The notes under the pieces were generated by a model. It worked only from the letters and a program-made list of their open reading frames with translations. It was not told the origin of the DNA and did not search any database. The position numbers and the translations under genes were made by a program. Positions 1-6,559 of a stretch of 10,950 nucleotides of DNA are shown one piece after another. The DNA is from Promethearchaeota archaeon (GTDB lineage Archaea > Asgardarchaeota > Lokiarchaeia > Sigynarchaeales > SOKP01): the NCBI GenBank assembly GCA_016839655.1, contig JAEOTW010000095.1:1-10950 (forward strand), in the 5' to 3' direction. The first letter of the stretch is position 1. Each line of letters opens with the position of its first letter.

Positions 1-605
1 ATAATATCTAGAGAGGCTACCCCTGGATAACCTGCTCCTGAAACCGCTTGCAAAGTAGTTATTATTAATTTTTCTACCTTAAATCCTGCTTCTTCTAAAG
101 CATAAATTGGAGTAAGATAGCTTTGAAGTGAGCAATTAGGCTTTACAACTATAAAACCATTGTTAAAACCTCTATTTTTTTGCTGAATTGGTATAATATT
201 TGCATGTTCATGGTTAATTTCACCAATAATCATTGGTACATCAGGAGTCCAACGATGAACTGAATTATTACTAATAACTGGAAATCCCATTTTGGCGTAT
301 TTAAGTTCTAAATCTTTAATTTGCTCTTTTCTAGGCATATTAATAGCAGAAAAAATAAAGTTTAGATCTTTATGAATTTTCTCAAAATCTTGAACATCTC
401 TTACAACTAGATTTTTAACACTATCTGGAATTGAAATGGACATCTGCCACTTCGTTTTTACGGCTTCATCATAAGGTTTTCCAGCGGATCTAGGGGATGC
501 CGCAACATCTATGATATTAAACCATGGATGATTATGTAATAATTTAATATAATTTTGTCCAACCATTCCTGTAGCACCCAAGATGCTTACATTATACTTT
601 TTCAT
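1..605 (-). CDS. asd: Aspartate-semialdehyde dehydrogenase, archaeal/fungal type (partial, C-terminus beyond left edge)
   Basis: This enzyme reduces aspartyl-4-phosphate with NADPH to aspartate semialdehyde, the branch point to Lys, Thr, Met and Ile, in the cytoplasm. Reverse-strand reading starts at ATG (605-603) and stays open for 201 codons to the window edge. The nucleotide-binding motif GATGMVGQ is at residues 10-17 near the N-terminus. An SPRSAGK segment (38-43 and on) matches the phosphate/NADP-binding region. The catalytic cysteine is C158 in KPNCSLQSY, followed by LQAVSGAGYPG at about 186-195. The KPNCSLQSY form is typical of the archaeal/fungal branch rather than the classical bacterial one. 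Family members are about 340-360 residues, so roughly 150 are missing because the window ends, not because the gene is broken. It is transcribed divergently from the gene at 739. The catalytic His/Arg region lies off-window and cannot be checked. Confidence 0.93.
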   Translation of the reverse strand, partial: MKKYNVSILGATGMVGQNYIKLLHNHPWFNIIDVAASPRSAGKPYDEAVKTKWQMSISIPDSVKNLVVRDVQDFEKIHKDLNFIFSAINMPRKEQIKDLELKYAKMGFPVISNNSVHRWTPDVPMIIGEINHEHANIIPIQQKNRGFNNGFIVVKPNCSLQSYLTPIYALEEAGFKVEKLIITTLQAVSGAGYPGVASLDI

Positions 606-688
606 AATAAAACCCAAACTAATATTAAATTTAGATTTTGTTAAATTTTTATTTTTTAATATCTTAAAAAAAATAGAAATCATGAACT

Positions 689-704
689 TATTGGATAACC
701 AATA
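689..704. promoter_or_regulatory. Inverted repeat in the asd divergent intergenic region
   Basis: A perfect 6-bp inverted repeat with a 4-base spacer (TATTGG-ATAA-CCAATA) lies between the divergent asd and the gene at 739. It could be an operator for a dimeric regulator serving either gene, or it could be chance in AT-rich DNA. The rest of 606-738 is A/T-rich and holds TATA-like stretches on both strands, but no single convincing promoter. No Shine-Dalgarno is visible upstream of asd or of the gene at 739. Confidence 0.2.
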
Positions 705-738
705 CTATTAATAACTAAAATAATATGTGATATTTACT

Positions 739-1269
739 ATGCCTGGACCTTTTGATGAGCTTGAAAAAGAAGCAGAATCCTTAGAAAATCGATCAAAAGA
801 TGAGTTTAATAGGAAAAATTTCGTGACAGCAATTTCTTTATTGGAAGAAGCGAAAGAAATTTATTCAAAATTAGGATATCATGGTAAAATTGGAATGATC
901 GATAAACGCATATTCCAATTGAGAAACCTAGTTAAATTTGAGAAACAGGATACATTTGTAAAGACTAAATCTGAAGTAGATTTCCAGAAGAGAGCTGAAA
1001 AGGTTATACAAGAAAAGAAAAGATTTGATGATTTGAAAATGGTAGAACAAAAAGCACTCTCTCCAGAGATGAAGCAGAAACTTGAAAAGATTGATTTACT
1101 TCTAGATAAAACAAAAAAAGAAGAAAAATTAGGAAAATATTCTAGAGTTTTAGGAAGATATGAATATCTTTTAGAATTATATAAATCAACACCTAAAGAG
1201 ATTGTAAATTTTTCTAAAGAAATTTATGAAATTGAGAAGAAAATAGCATCAATTCGAGAAAAAATATAA
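739..1269 (+). CDS. Small helical (TPR/MIT-like, coiled-coil) protein of unknown function
   Basis: I do not recognise a characterised family. The protein is about 176 residues, highly charged and entirely helical in appearance, with no signal peptide or membrane segment. Residues about 4-65 look like a helical-hairpin unit of TPR or MIT type (pattern AISLLEEAKEIYSKLG, then a basic third helix). A Lys/Glu-rich coiled-coil stretch follows at about 66-105. A second helical unit in the C-terminal third (KYSRVLGRYEYLLELY) resembles the first. The ATG at 739 is chosen; an in-frame GTG at 727 would add four residues, and neither has a clear Shine-Dalgarno. It ends 39 nt before the NOG1 gene on the same strand and may be cotranscribed with it. 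A role as an adaptor is only a guess from the fold type. Confidence 0.7.
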   Translation: MPGPFDELEKEAESLENRSKDEFNRKNFVTAISLLEEAKEIYSKLGYHGKIGMIDKRIFQLRNLVKFEKQDTFVKTKSEVDFQKRAEKVIQEKKRFDDLKMVEQKALSPEMKQKLEKIDLLLDKTKKEEKLGKYSRVLGRYEYLLELYKSTPKEIVNFSKEIYEIEKKIASIREKI

Positions 1270-1308
1270 TTTATTCTTTTCTCTTAATTCCAAAAAAAAT
1301 GAGTTTTA

Positions 1309-2346
1309 ATGAAAAATCCTTTTAATGAATTCTATCACGTTCCAAATTCAAAAGAGTTCTTAGATATTGCCTTCAAAAGAGGGATGAAGAGTTCTGCTCA
1401 AGTCTCTCAGAATGCACCAATATTAATTAAGGCAAAAAAGAAAGAATCTAAGAGAATAAAAGTAGCCGTTGAAGAACTTACAGATAGAGTTCAAAAAGTT
1501 ATAAGAATGGTTCCAATTATTGATGATCTCCCCGATTTTTATAGGGAGTTAGCTTCGATTTTGGTTGATATTGATGAATTAAAACTGACACTTGGAAAAA
1601 TAAACGGTATTTTACCAGTTCTTAGAAGTATTGGGCGAGAATATATTAAAAAATTAACTAGAATTGAAGCTCCAAAAGAGGGTGATCAATTACGAAGAGC
1701 CGCTTTTGGAAGAATATCTTCAGTTATTAATAAACAAAATAGAAATCTTGAATATTTGAATGAAATTAGAGGACGCTTGAGAGAAATCCCTTCAATTGAT
1801 TATACAATGCCGTGTGTAGTTGTTGCGGGATATCCAAATGTAGGAAAAAGTAGTATAGTGAAAAATATTTCAACAAATAAGAAAATTGAAGTAAAGGAGT
1901 ATCCATTTACAACAAAAAAATTAAATATGGGGCATTTAGAAATCGAGAGAAGATTTGATAAAATCAAAATTCAATGTTTGGATACTCCCGGGATATTAGA
2001 TCGCCCTATGGTTAAAAGAAATCATATTGAATTACAGGCAATTTTAGCTTTAAGGTTGATATCTGATTTAATACTATTTGTCTTCGACCCTACTCCTGCT
2101 TGTGGATATAATCTTGAATCTCAAATAGATTTATTTGATGAAATTAAACTTAATTTTTCAAAAGAACGACAAATAGAAATTCTAGTCATATTTAATAAAA
2201 TGGATTTAGCTAAAGATTCAGAAATTCAATATTTAAGAGAAAAACTAAACCTAGATCAAAACGATATCTACTTAACTGATGCTCTCACTGGAGAGAATCT
2301 TGATAAAATAAGTAATTTATTAAAAGAAAGATTTAGGGGTAATTAA
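1309..2346 (+). CDS. nog1: NOG1-family ribosome-biogenesis GTPase
   Basis: This is an Obg/NOG1-class P-loop GTPase. In eukaryotes NOG1 binds pre-60S particles during large-subunit maturation, and the archaeal form is inferred to act on the 50S. The protein has 345 residues. An N-terminal helical domain (about 1-165), characteristic of NOG1, is followed by the G domain. G1 is GYPNVGKSS (174-182), G2 lies in YPFTT (198-202), G3 is DTPG (225-228), G4 is NKMD (296-299), and G5 is DALTG (about 324-328), where Asp replaces the more usual Ser of SALTG. It lacks the long C-terminal extension of eukaryotic Nog1, as other archaeal members do. The ATG at 1309 is used; an ATG at 1299 opens only an 8-codon frame. 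The stop overlaps the mfnF start by one base (TAATG), implying translational coupling. Confidence 0.93.
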   Translation: MKNPFNEFYHVPNSKEFLDIAFKRGMKSSAQVSQNAPILIKAKKKESKRIKVAVEELTDRVQKVIRMVPIIDDLPDFYRELASILVDIDELKLTLGKINGILPVLRSIGREYIKKLTRIEAPKEGDQLRRAAFGRISSVINKQNRNLEYLNEIRGRLREIPSIDYTMPCVVVAGYPNVGKSSIVKNISTNKKIEVKEYPFTTKKLNMGHLEIERRFDKIKIQCLDTPGILDRPMVKRNHIELQAILALRLISDLILFVFDPTPACGYNLESQIDLFDEIKLNFSKERQIEILVIFNKMDLAKDSEIQYLREKLNLDQNDIYLTDALTGENLDKISNLLKERFRGN

Positions 2347-3425
2347 TGACAATCATTTTGGGCCTAGATATTGGAGGTGCAAACACTAAAGCTGCTCTAT
2401 TGCACTTAAGAGATAAAAAAATTGATTCATTTTATTCATATATAGAATATTTTCCATTCTGGGAGAAGTCTATTAAAGAAATTCCAGAAATGTTAAGAAG
2501 AATAATTAAAAAGTTGTCTGATAAAAAAGACTTTAACTTAGAAATGATTGATACTATTGCCATTACTATTACAGCAGAGCTTTCTGACGCATTCCAAACT
2601 AAAAGAGAAGGAATTTCCTTAATTTTAGATTCTCTTATAAAGGTTTTTAATAGAGAGAAATTGAGGTTCATTACTAATACTTGTCACTTCATTAATTATG
2701 ATAAGGCTATATCTAATTACAAATTGATAGCAGGAGCTAATTGGGCCTCAACAGCCTTGTTTTTAGGGAAATATACACCTAAATGTATTTTAATTGACGC
2801 AGGTTCAACAACCATTGACATTATACCTATTTTAAACTCAGTGGCAGTACCGCAAGGGAAGGATGATATTTCTCGATTAGTTAATCACGAATTAATTTAC
2901 ATAGGAGGTTTAAGAGCTACAATCCCTTCTATTACTCATCATGTTCCATATAAAGGAAAGAATGTACGTGTTTCGTTTGAAAAATTTGCTTTAATTTCTG
3001 ATATTCATAGAATCTTGAATAATATCTCAGAAGCAGAATATCTTAATGATACTGCTGATAACCGTTCTAAATCCATAGAAAACTGTTATGCTCGACTTTC
3101 AAGAATAATTTGCACTGATATTGAAACAATTTCAAAAGAACAATTAGACTTAATCGCTAATTTCATTTATCAAAAACAGTTAGATATTATTTCAAGAGAA
3201 ATCAGAGCTTTTATGGATATTCTGACCACAAGATTCAAGCAATTTACTAATAATCCTCAATTTGTTGTAACTGGTTTATCTGCAAATTTCCTAATAACAA
3301 AACCATTAAGAGATTTAGGATATACAAATATTATTAAATTTGAAGAATTAACTAATATACCAGACAATGTTAGCTCATCCGCTTTTGCAGTTGCGGGAGC
3401 ATTATATAATGAAATTAAAATATAA
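2346..3425 (+). CDS. mfnF: MfnF: methanofuran biosynthesis, (gamma-Glu-tyramine)-furan-methanamine synthase (ASKHA fold)
   Basis: This belongs to the family once called 'H4MPT-linked C1 transfer pathway protein', now MfnF. The enzyme joins aminomethylfuran-methyl diphosphate to gamma-glutamyltyramine, making the core of methanofuran. The protein has 359 residues. The ASKHA phosphate-1 motif DIGGANTK is at 8-15 and TAELSDAF at 76-83. A conserved AGANWASTA stretch is at about 128-136, and the phosphate-2 motif DAGSTTIDIIPI at 151-162. A TADNRSKSIENCYARLSR region (about 236-253) and a late glycine-rich TGLSANF segment (309-315) follow. Together these match MfnF rather than hydantoinase or oxoprolinase, its distant relatives. 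Its start overlaps the NOG1 stop by one base, and mfnE follows after 12 nt. The neighbour mfnE acts one step earlier in the pathway, which strongly supports the call. Confidence 0.88.
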   Translation: MTIILGLDIGGANTKAALLHLRDKKIDSFYSYIEYFPFWEKSIKEIPEMLRRIIKKLSDKKDFNLEMIDTIAITITAELSDAFQTKREGISLILDSLIKVFNREKLRFITNTCHFINYDKAISNYKLIAGANWASTALFLGKYTPKCILIDAGSTTIDIIPILNSVAVPQGKDDISRLVNHELIYIGGLRATIPSITHHVPYKGKNVRVSFEKFALISDIHRILNNISEAEYLNDTADNRSKSIENCYARLSRIICTDIETISKEQLDLIANFIYQKQLDIISREIRAFMDILTTRFKQFTNNPQFVVTGLSANFLITKPLRDLGYTNIIKFEELTNIPDNVSSSAFAVAGALYNEIKI

Positions 3426-3437
3426 ACATATAAGAAA

Positions 3438-4160
3438 ATGACTGAAAAGGTAGTTGTATTTAAGATTGGAGGGAAAATCTTAGATGATTTTGAGAATTTA
3501 AAATCCACAATTTCTCAATTGAATCAGTTATATGATGATAATGTATTTGATAAAATAATCATCATTCCCGGAGGAGGCTCGTTTGCAAACTTTATTCGTA
3601 AAATATATAGTGAATTGAAATTTACTGAAGAAATTGCTCATTGGATGGGCATTATTTCAATGAATTATAATGGATTAGAGTTAAGTAAAAAATACCCAAA
3701 CTTGCAAATTATTGAAAATCTTAACCAGTTAAAAGAAAATAGAAAAATATTCTGTATACTCTTGCCATATGAATTCATAAAAGAGAATGACGAGTTACCA
3801 CACAGTTGGGATGTGACTTCTGATTCAATATCATTATTCATCGCTAAAGAACTTGAATTGAATGAATGCTTCTTAATTAAAGATGTTGATGGAATTTTAG
3901 ATAATAAAAATCAAGTTATAAAAAAGATTACTACTTCAAAACTAAAGGATTTAATGAAATTAAAGAAAATATCTGAACCAGTGTCCAAAAATGAATTACT
4001 AAAGAAAAAAACAACTCCAATAGATCCTTATACAACAACTCTAATTGATAATTATAAGATATCTTGTATTATTTTAAATGGAACTAAAAATCATACTAGA
4101 ATCTTAAGTTACTTCAAATCAGCTAAACCGGAAGATCGGATTTACTCAAAAATTAGATAG
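3438..4160 (+). CDS. mfnE: MfnE: aminomethylfuran-methyl phosphate kinase (amino acid kinase fold)
   Basis: MfnE phosphorylates 5-(aminomethyl)-3-furanmethanol phosphate with ATP to the diphosphate, which MfnF then condenses with glutamyl-tyramine. The 240-residue protein has the amino acid kinase fold: KIGGK at 9-13, the PGGGSFA loop at 44-50, HSWDVTSDSIS at 122-132 and KDVDGI at 148-153. A late ILNG strand-turn is at 212-215. The HSWDVTSDSI segment is the feature that points to MfnE rather than acetylglutamate, UMP or isopentenyl phosphate kinases. It starts at the ATG 12 nt after the mfnF stop, with only a weak purine stretch (AAGAAA) in front, so translation may rely on coupling. It is the last gene of the NOG1-mfnF-mfnE cluster, with a hairpin and T-rich tract directly downstream. 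Confidence 0.88.
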   Translation: MTEKVVVFKIGGKILDDFENLKSTISQLNQLYDDNVFDKIIIIPGGGSFANFIRKIYSELKFTEEIAHWMGIISMNYNGLELSKKYPNLQIIENLNQLKENRKIFCILLPYEFIKENDELPHSWDVTSDSISLFIAKELELNECFLIKDVDGILDNKNQVIKKITTSKLKDLMKLKKISEPVSKNELLKKKTTPIDPYTTTLIDNYKISCIILNGTKNHTRILSYFKSAKPEDRIYSKIR

Positions 4161-4164
4161 AAAA

Positions 4165-4206
4165 CTAATCAAGAAGATTAGCTAATCTTTTATAATATTT
4201 TTATGA
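4165..4206 (+). terminator. Putative terminator after mfnE
   Basis: Just after the mfnE stop, CTAATC-AAGAA-GATTAG forms a 6-bp hairpin (4165-4181). GATTAG is followed directly by a further CTAATC (to 4187), so two mutually exclusive stems are possible. A T-rich run follows (TTTTATAATATTTTT, 4188-4202). Archaeal termination depends mainly on T-rich tracts, which are present. The assignment is by position and composition only. Confidence 0.5.
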
Positions 4207-4245
4207 AATTTATGAGTAAAATTAAAGTTTTAATTAAATTGAACT

Positions 4246-4266
4246 TAAATTATAATTAATATAATA
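4246..4266 (+). promoter_or_regulatory. Possible TATA region for the hotdog gene pair
   Basis: A run of A/T including TATAATTAAT lies about 35-55 bases before the ATG at 4300. An archaeal TATA box here would place transcription start near 4276 and give a leader of about 25 nt. That leader contains GAGTGA (4287-4292), an acceptable partial Shine-Dalgarno 7 nt before the ATG. The whole 4188-4285 stretch is A/T-rich, so the exact box cannot be fixed. Confidence 0.28.
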
Positions 4267-4299
4267 ATTAAATTCAATAAAATCAAGAGTGAAATCAAC

Positions 4300-4800
4300 A
4301 TGGATATTGAAGAAATGAAAAAAAATGCTCAATTTCTAATTGAAAATTTAAAAGGAAAGGAGATTCCCGGTTCTGTGACATTAAATATGAGGTATAGAAA
4401 TATGGTTAATTTTGCTAAAGTATATGGAATAACCGATCCAAAATATGTAGGATCCGAAGAGGAAGGTGTAGTTGCTTGTCACGCGTTTGCTAATTTTTAT
4501 ACAATTAAAGCTATATACAAATTACTTATAGGGCTTAAATTTAATCAAGATGGTAAAGAACGAGGAATTGCGACTGATCTAGGCAAATTATTACACGCAG
4601 GGAATCGATATAATTGGGAAGACTGTGTTGATGTGAAACCTGGGGATAAATTAATAATAACGGGAAAATGTGTTGATGCTAAATTAGTAGAAAAAAATAT
4701 GATGTTTTTTACTGATTTTATAGTCAATGTAAAAAATCAAAATAATGAACCAGTTTGTAATATTACTATTTCTGCTGGATTTCGTAAAGGAGGGTATTAA
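4300..4800 (+). CDS. MaoC-like hotdog protein, probable non-catalytic partner of the adjacent dehydratase
   Basis: This 166-residue single-hotdog protein resembles the MaoC_dehydrat_N type, as in mycobacterial HadA/HadC and one half of fused double-hotdog hydratases. The N-terminal part (about 23-65) follows the hydratase pattern, FAKVYGITDPKYV. Where catalytic family members carry D-x-N-P-x-H, this protein reads TDPKY, lacking the Asn and the catalytic His. LLHAGNRYNWEDCVDVKPGDKL (about 97-116) matches the family's 'LLHG...G-D' strand. It therefore probably forms the substrate-binding or stabilising half of a heterodimer with the next gene, which does have the catalytic residues. There is no signal peptide. 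The stop is 1 nt before the next start codon, and the end of this gene contains the next gene's Shine-Dalgarno. The acyl substrate is unknown. Confidence 0.78.
   Translation: MDIEEMKKNAQFLIENLKGKEIPGSVTLNMRYRNMVNFAKVYGITDPKYVGSEEEGVVACHAFANFYTIKAIYKLLIGLKFNQDGKERGIATDLGKLLHAGNRYNWEDCVDVKPGDKLIITGKCVDAKLVEKNMMFFTDFIVNVKNQNNEPVCNITISAGFRKGGY
4788..4794 (+). promoter_or_regulatory. Strong Shine-Dalgarno fixing the start of the catalytic dehydratase gene
   Basis: AGGAGGG inside the last codons of the upstream gene lies 7 nt before the ATG at 4802. It fits the archaeal 16S anti-Shine-Dalgarno well and is much stronger than the ribosome sites elsewhere in the window. It decides the start against an in-frame TTG at 4745 and suggests translation matched to the partner subunit. 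Confidence 0.75.
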
Positions 4801-4801
4801 T

Positions 4802-5350
4802 ATGGTTAAAATTTCAGATTTAGAAGTTGGACAAGTATTAAGAAATGAATTCGAAGGAATTACAAGAGATCTGCTAAAACAATACGCAAAGGCATCAGGA
4901 GATACGAATCCTATTCATACTAATGATATTGTAGCAGAAAGAGCAGGACTCAAAGGGGTTATTGGTCATGGATTACTTAGTTTCGGCTTTATTTCAAAAT
5001 TATTCGAAGATTTTCTTGAATATGAAAAATCTGGGAAACTTATTGAAATTGGGGTGCAAATGCGTGGAATGGTGAGGGTTTCGGACCTTTTAATCACCGA
5101 AGCAACAATTAAAAAGATTGATGGTAAGAGAGTACTATTTGATGTAGTACAAACAACCATAACAAATGTTGATATAAAAGATAAAGACGGAAATTTAGTA
5201 AAAAATTTTGAAGCTGGTGAAAGAGGTTATATCTCTGAAAAGGATATTGAACGAGGTTTAGTAAAGACAAAAGAAGTGCCTGAAGGAACTTTAACATACC
5301 GAGAAAGAGTAGCAACTCCAGGAGAAGCGATTATTGAACTTTTCGAATAG
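4802..5350 (+). CDS. MaoC-like (R)-specific enoyl hydratase / 3-hydroxyacyl dehydratase, catalytic subunit
   Basis: This is a hotdog-fold hydratase of the R-hydratase/HadB/MaoC type. Such enzymes interconvert trans-2-enoyl and (3R)-3-hydroxyacyl thioesters (CoA or ACP). The hydratase-2 motif is complete: YAKASGDTNPIH (28-39), with the catalytic pair expected at D34 and H39, then AGLKGVIGHGLLSFG (48-62). The 182 residues make one hotdog of about 140 residues plus a short C-terminal extension (about 145-182) without clear similarity. It starts 1 nt after the stop of the probable non-catalytic partner, as in hadA-hadB. Substrate is not determined: candidates are fatty or short-chain acyl-CoA in beta-oxidation-like or biosynthetic routes, or a mesaconyl/methylfumaryl-type C4-C5 substrate. 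It converges on the TPR gene at 5377 with a 26-nt T-rich gap. Confidence 0.85.
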   Translation: MVKISDLEVGQVLRNEFEGITRDLLKQYAKASGDTNPIHTNDIVAERAGLKGVIGHGLLSFGFISKLFEDFLEYEKSGKLIEIGVQMRGMVRVSDLLITEATIKKIDGKRVLFDVVQTTITNVDIKDKDGNLVKNFEAGERGYISEKDIERGLVKTKEVPEGTLTYRERVATPGEAIIELFE

Positions 5351-5376
5351 AAATATAATAGAAATTTTTTAATATT

Positions 5377-6336
5377 TTATTCTTTTTTTGATAAATCTTT
5401 TATTTTAATTTCAAATTCTTCTATAGCTTCAGAAAAATTAATAACTTTAGCAGCTTCAATCATTAGGTTATAGAAATTAATAGATGTATCCAAGTCTATC
5501 TCTTCAACAATTTCATTTCCGCGTCTATGAATAAGAACTATTAGAGGTTTTTTACGATCCACCTTTTCAGCAGCAACAAATGTTTTTTTAAAATACTCTA
5601 AAGCATTTTCTGATTCTTTTTTCATGAAATATATAAAACCTATAGCAAAATAAGCAAATTGTAATGAAAAAATAAAACCGATTTCTTCTCTTAGTTCTGC
5701 TGATTTTTTAAAATATTTGAGCCCTTTATCTAGGTCATCACTATTATATGCATAGTGACCTGCAAGATGTCGATAAAGATATGATTGTTCAAGTTTAAAA
5801 TCTTCTTCCAATGCAATTTTTAAACCTTTTTCAAAATAATCAAATGATGTTTGATGGTCTTTATCATCAGGATCTTTTTTGTTTTCATAATAAATTCCTA
5901 AATGAAAATAAGACCAAGTAATTCCTAATTTATCCCGTATCTGAGTTCGTATTGATAGAGCATCTTTGTAATATTTCAATGCTTCCTCAAAATCTCCCTC
6001 TAGAATTCTTGCACGATAAATGCAGTTCCCATAAAGATCAAGAGCATCTGCCTGAATACTCTTAGCATTTAAAGATACTGCTAATTTCTGAGCATCCTGA
6101 AGCATCTTCATTTCTTTATGATAATCAAAATCTTTGAGAAACTTATGATCCATTCTAATTTTAGCAAATTGTATTAAAATTCGAGCCTTATCTTCTTTTC
6201 TTAAGTCATCAAAATCTAATATTGGTTTGATAGAATCGAAAAATAACATTGCTTCATCAAATCTTCCTTCAAAACGATAAACTTCAGAGATTTTATATAC
6301 GTAATTAAGAAATTCAGTAAACAAATTTTCAAGCAT
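5377..6336 (-). CDS. Tetratricopeptide repeat (TPR) protein
   Basis: This is a 319-residue soluble all-helical protein built of about six TPR-like helical hairpins, near residues 11-37, 50-88, 96-131, 140-177, 183-218 and 226-260. The clearest repeats carry the TPR spacing, for example EGDFEEALKYYKDAL and DDLDKGLKYFKKSAELREEIG. A degenerate helical tail (about 275-319) follows. There is no catalytic or DNA-binding domain, signal peptide or membrane segment, so it is probably a protein-interaction scaffold; partners are unknown. The ATG at 6336 is preceded by GAAGTGA with 5-nt spacing. The in-frame GTG at 6345 lies inside that purine stretch and would add three residues, so ATG is preferred. 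It is transcribed away from the large HEAT protein across a 223-nt A/T-rich region. Confidence 0.82.
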   Translation of the reverse strand: MLENLFTEFLNYVYKISEVYRFEGRFDEAMLFFDSIKPILDFDDLRKEDKARILIQFAKIRMDHKFLKDFDYHKEMKMLQDAQKLAVSLNAKSIQADALDLYGNCIYRARILEGDFEEALKYYKDALSIRTQIRDKLGITWSYFHLGIYYENKKDPDDKDHQTSFDYFEKGLKIALEEDFKLEQSYLYRHLAGHYAYNSDDLDKGLKYFKKSAELREEIGFIFSLQFAYFAIGFIYFMKKESENALEYFKKTFVAAEKVDRKKPLIVLIHRRGNEIVEEIDLDTSINFYNLMIEAAKVINFSEAIEEFEIKIKDLSKKE

Positions 6337-6473
6337 ATTTTTCACTTCTAAAAACTATACTTAGAATTAATATTATCAATGAAATTCTGTTATTTGCTAG
6401 ATTTAATCAAAAAATTTATTTATAGATTTATTCAATGAACTACGGTAAGAGTATATAGTTTTATTGAAGTATC

Positions 6474-6496
6474 TAATATAAATATAAATATTTATA
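6474..6496 (+). promoter_or_regulatory. A/T-rich TATA-like tract in the divergent region before the HEAT gene
   Basis: The 6337-6559 region between the divergent TPR and HEAT-repeat genes holds a TAATATAAATATAAAT-type tract here, a reasonable TATA box for plus-strand transcription with a leader of about 40-50 nt. TTTATTTATAG near 6417-6427 reads as a TATA-like element on the minus strand, about 85 nt before the TPR gene. A 6532-6542 poly-A run precedes the TTG start, and no Shine-Dalgarno is visible there. No RNA gene or ORF was seen in the region. Confidence 0.22.
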
Positions 6497-6559
6497 CTAC
6501 TTTGATAGAAGAGATATTTGAAGTAATTTTTAAAAAAAAAAATCTTTTTACCTACCGCA

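Noticed and set aside
2346..3425. mfnF as a hydantoinase/oxoprolinase or BadF-type activator
   Set aside because: The fold is shared, but the TAELSDAF, AGANWASTA and DAGSTTIDIIPI motifs and the mfnE neighbour fit MfnF specifically.
3257..3508. Minus-strand open frame across the mfnF/mfnE junction
   Set aside because: It lies opposite two confidently identified genes and has no ribosome site or family pattern.
4745..4801. Upstream TTG extension of the catalytic dehydratase
   Set aside because: The extension would overlap the end of the preceding gene and lacks a Shine-Dalgarno. The ATG at 4802 has a strong one and begins the normal hotdog N-terminus.
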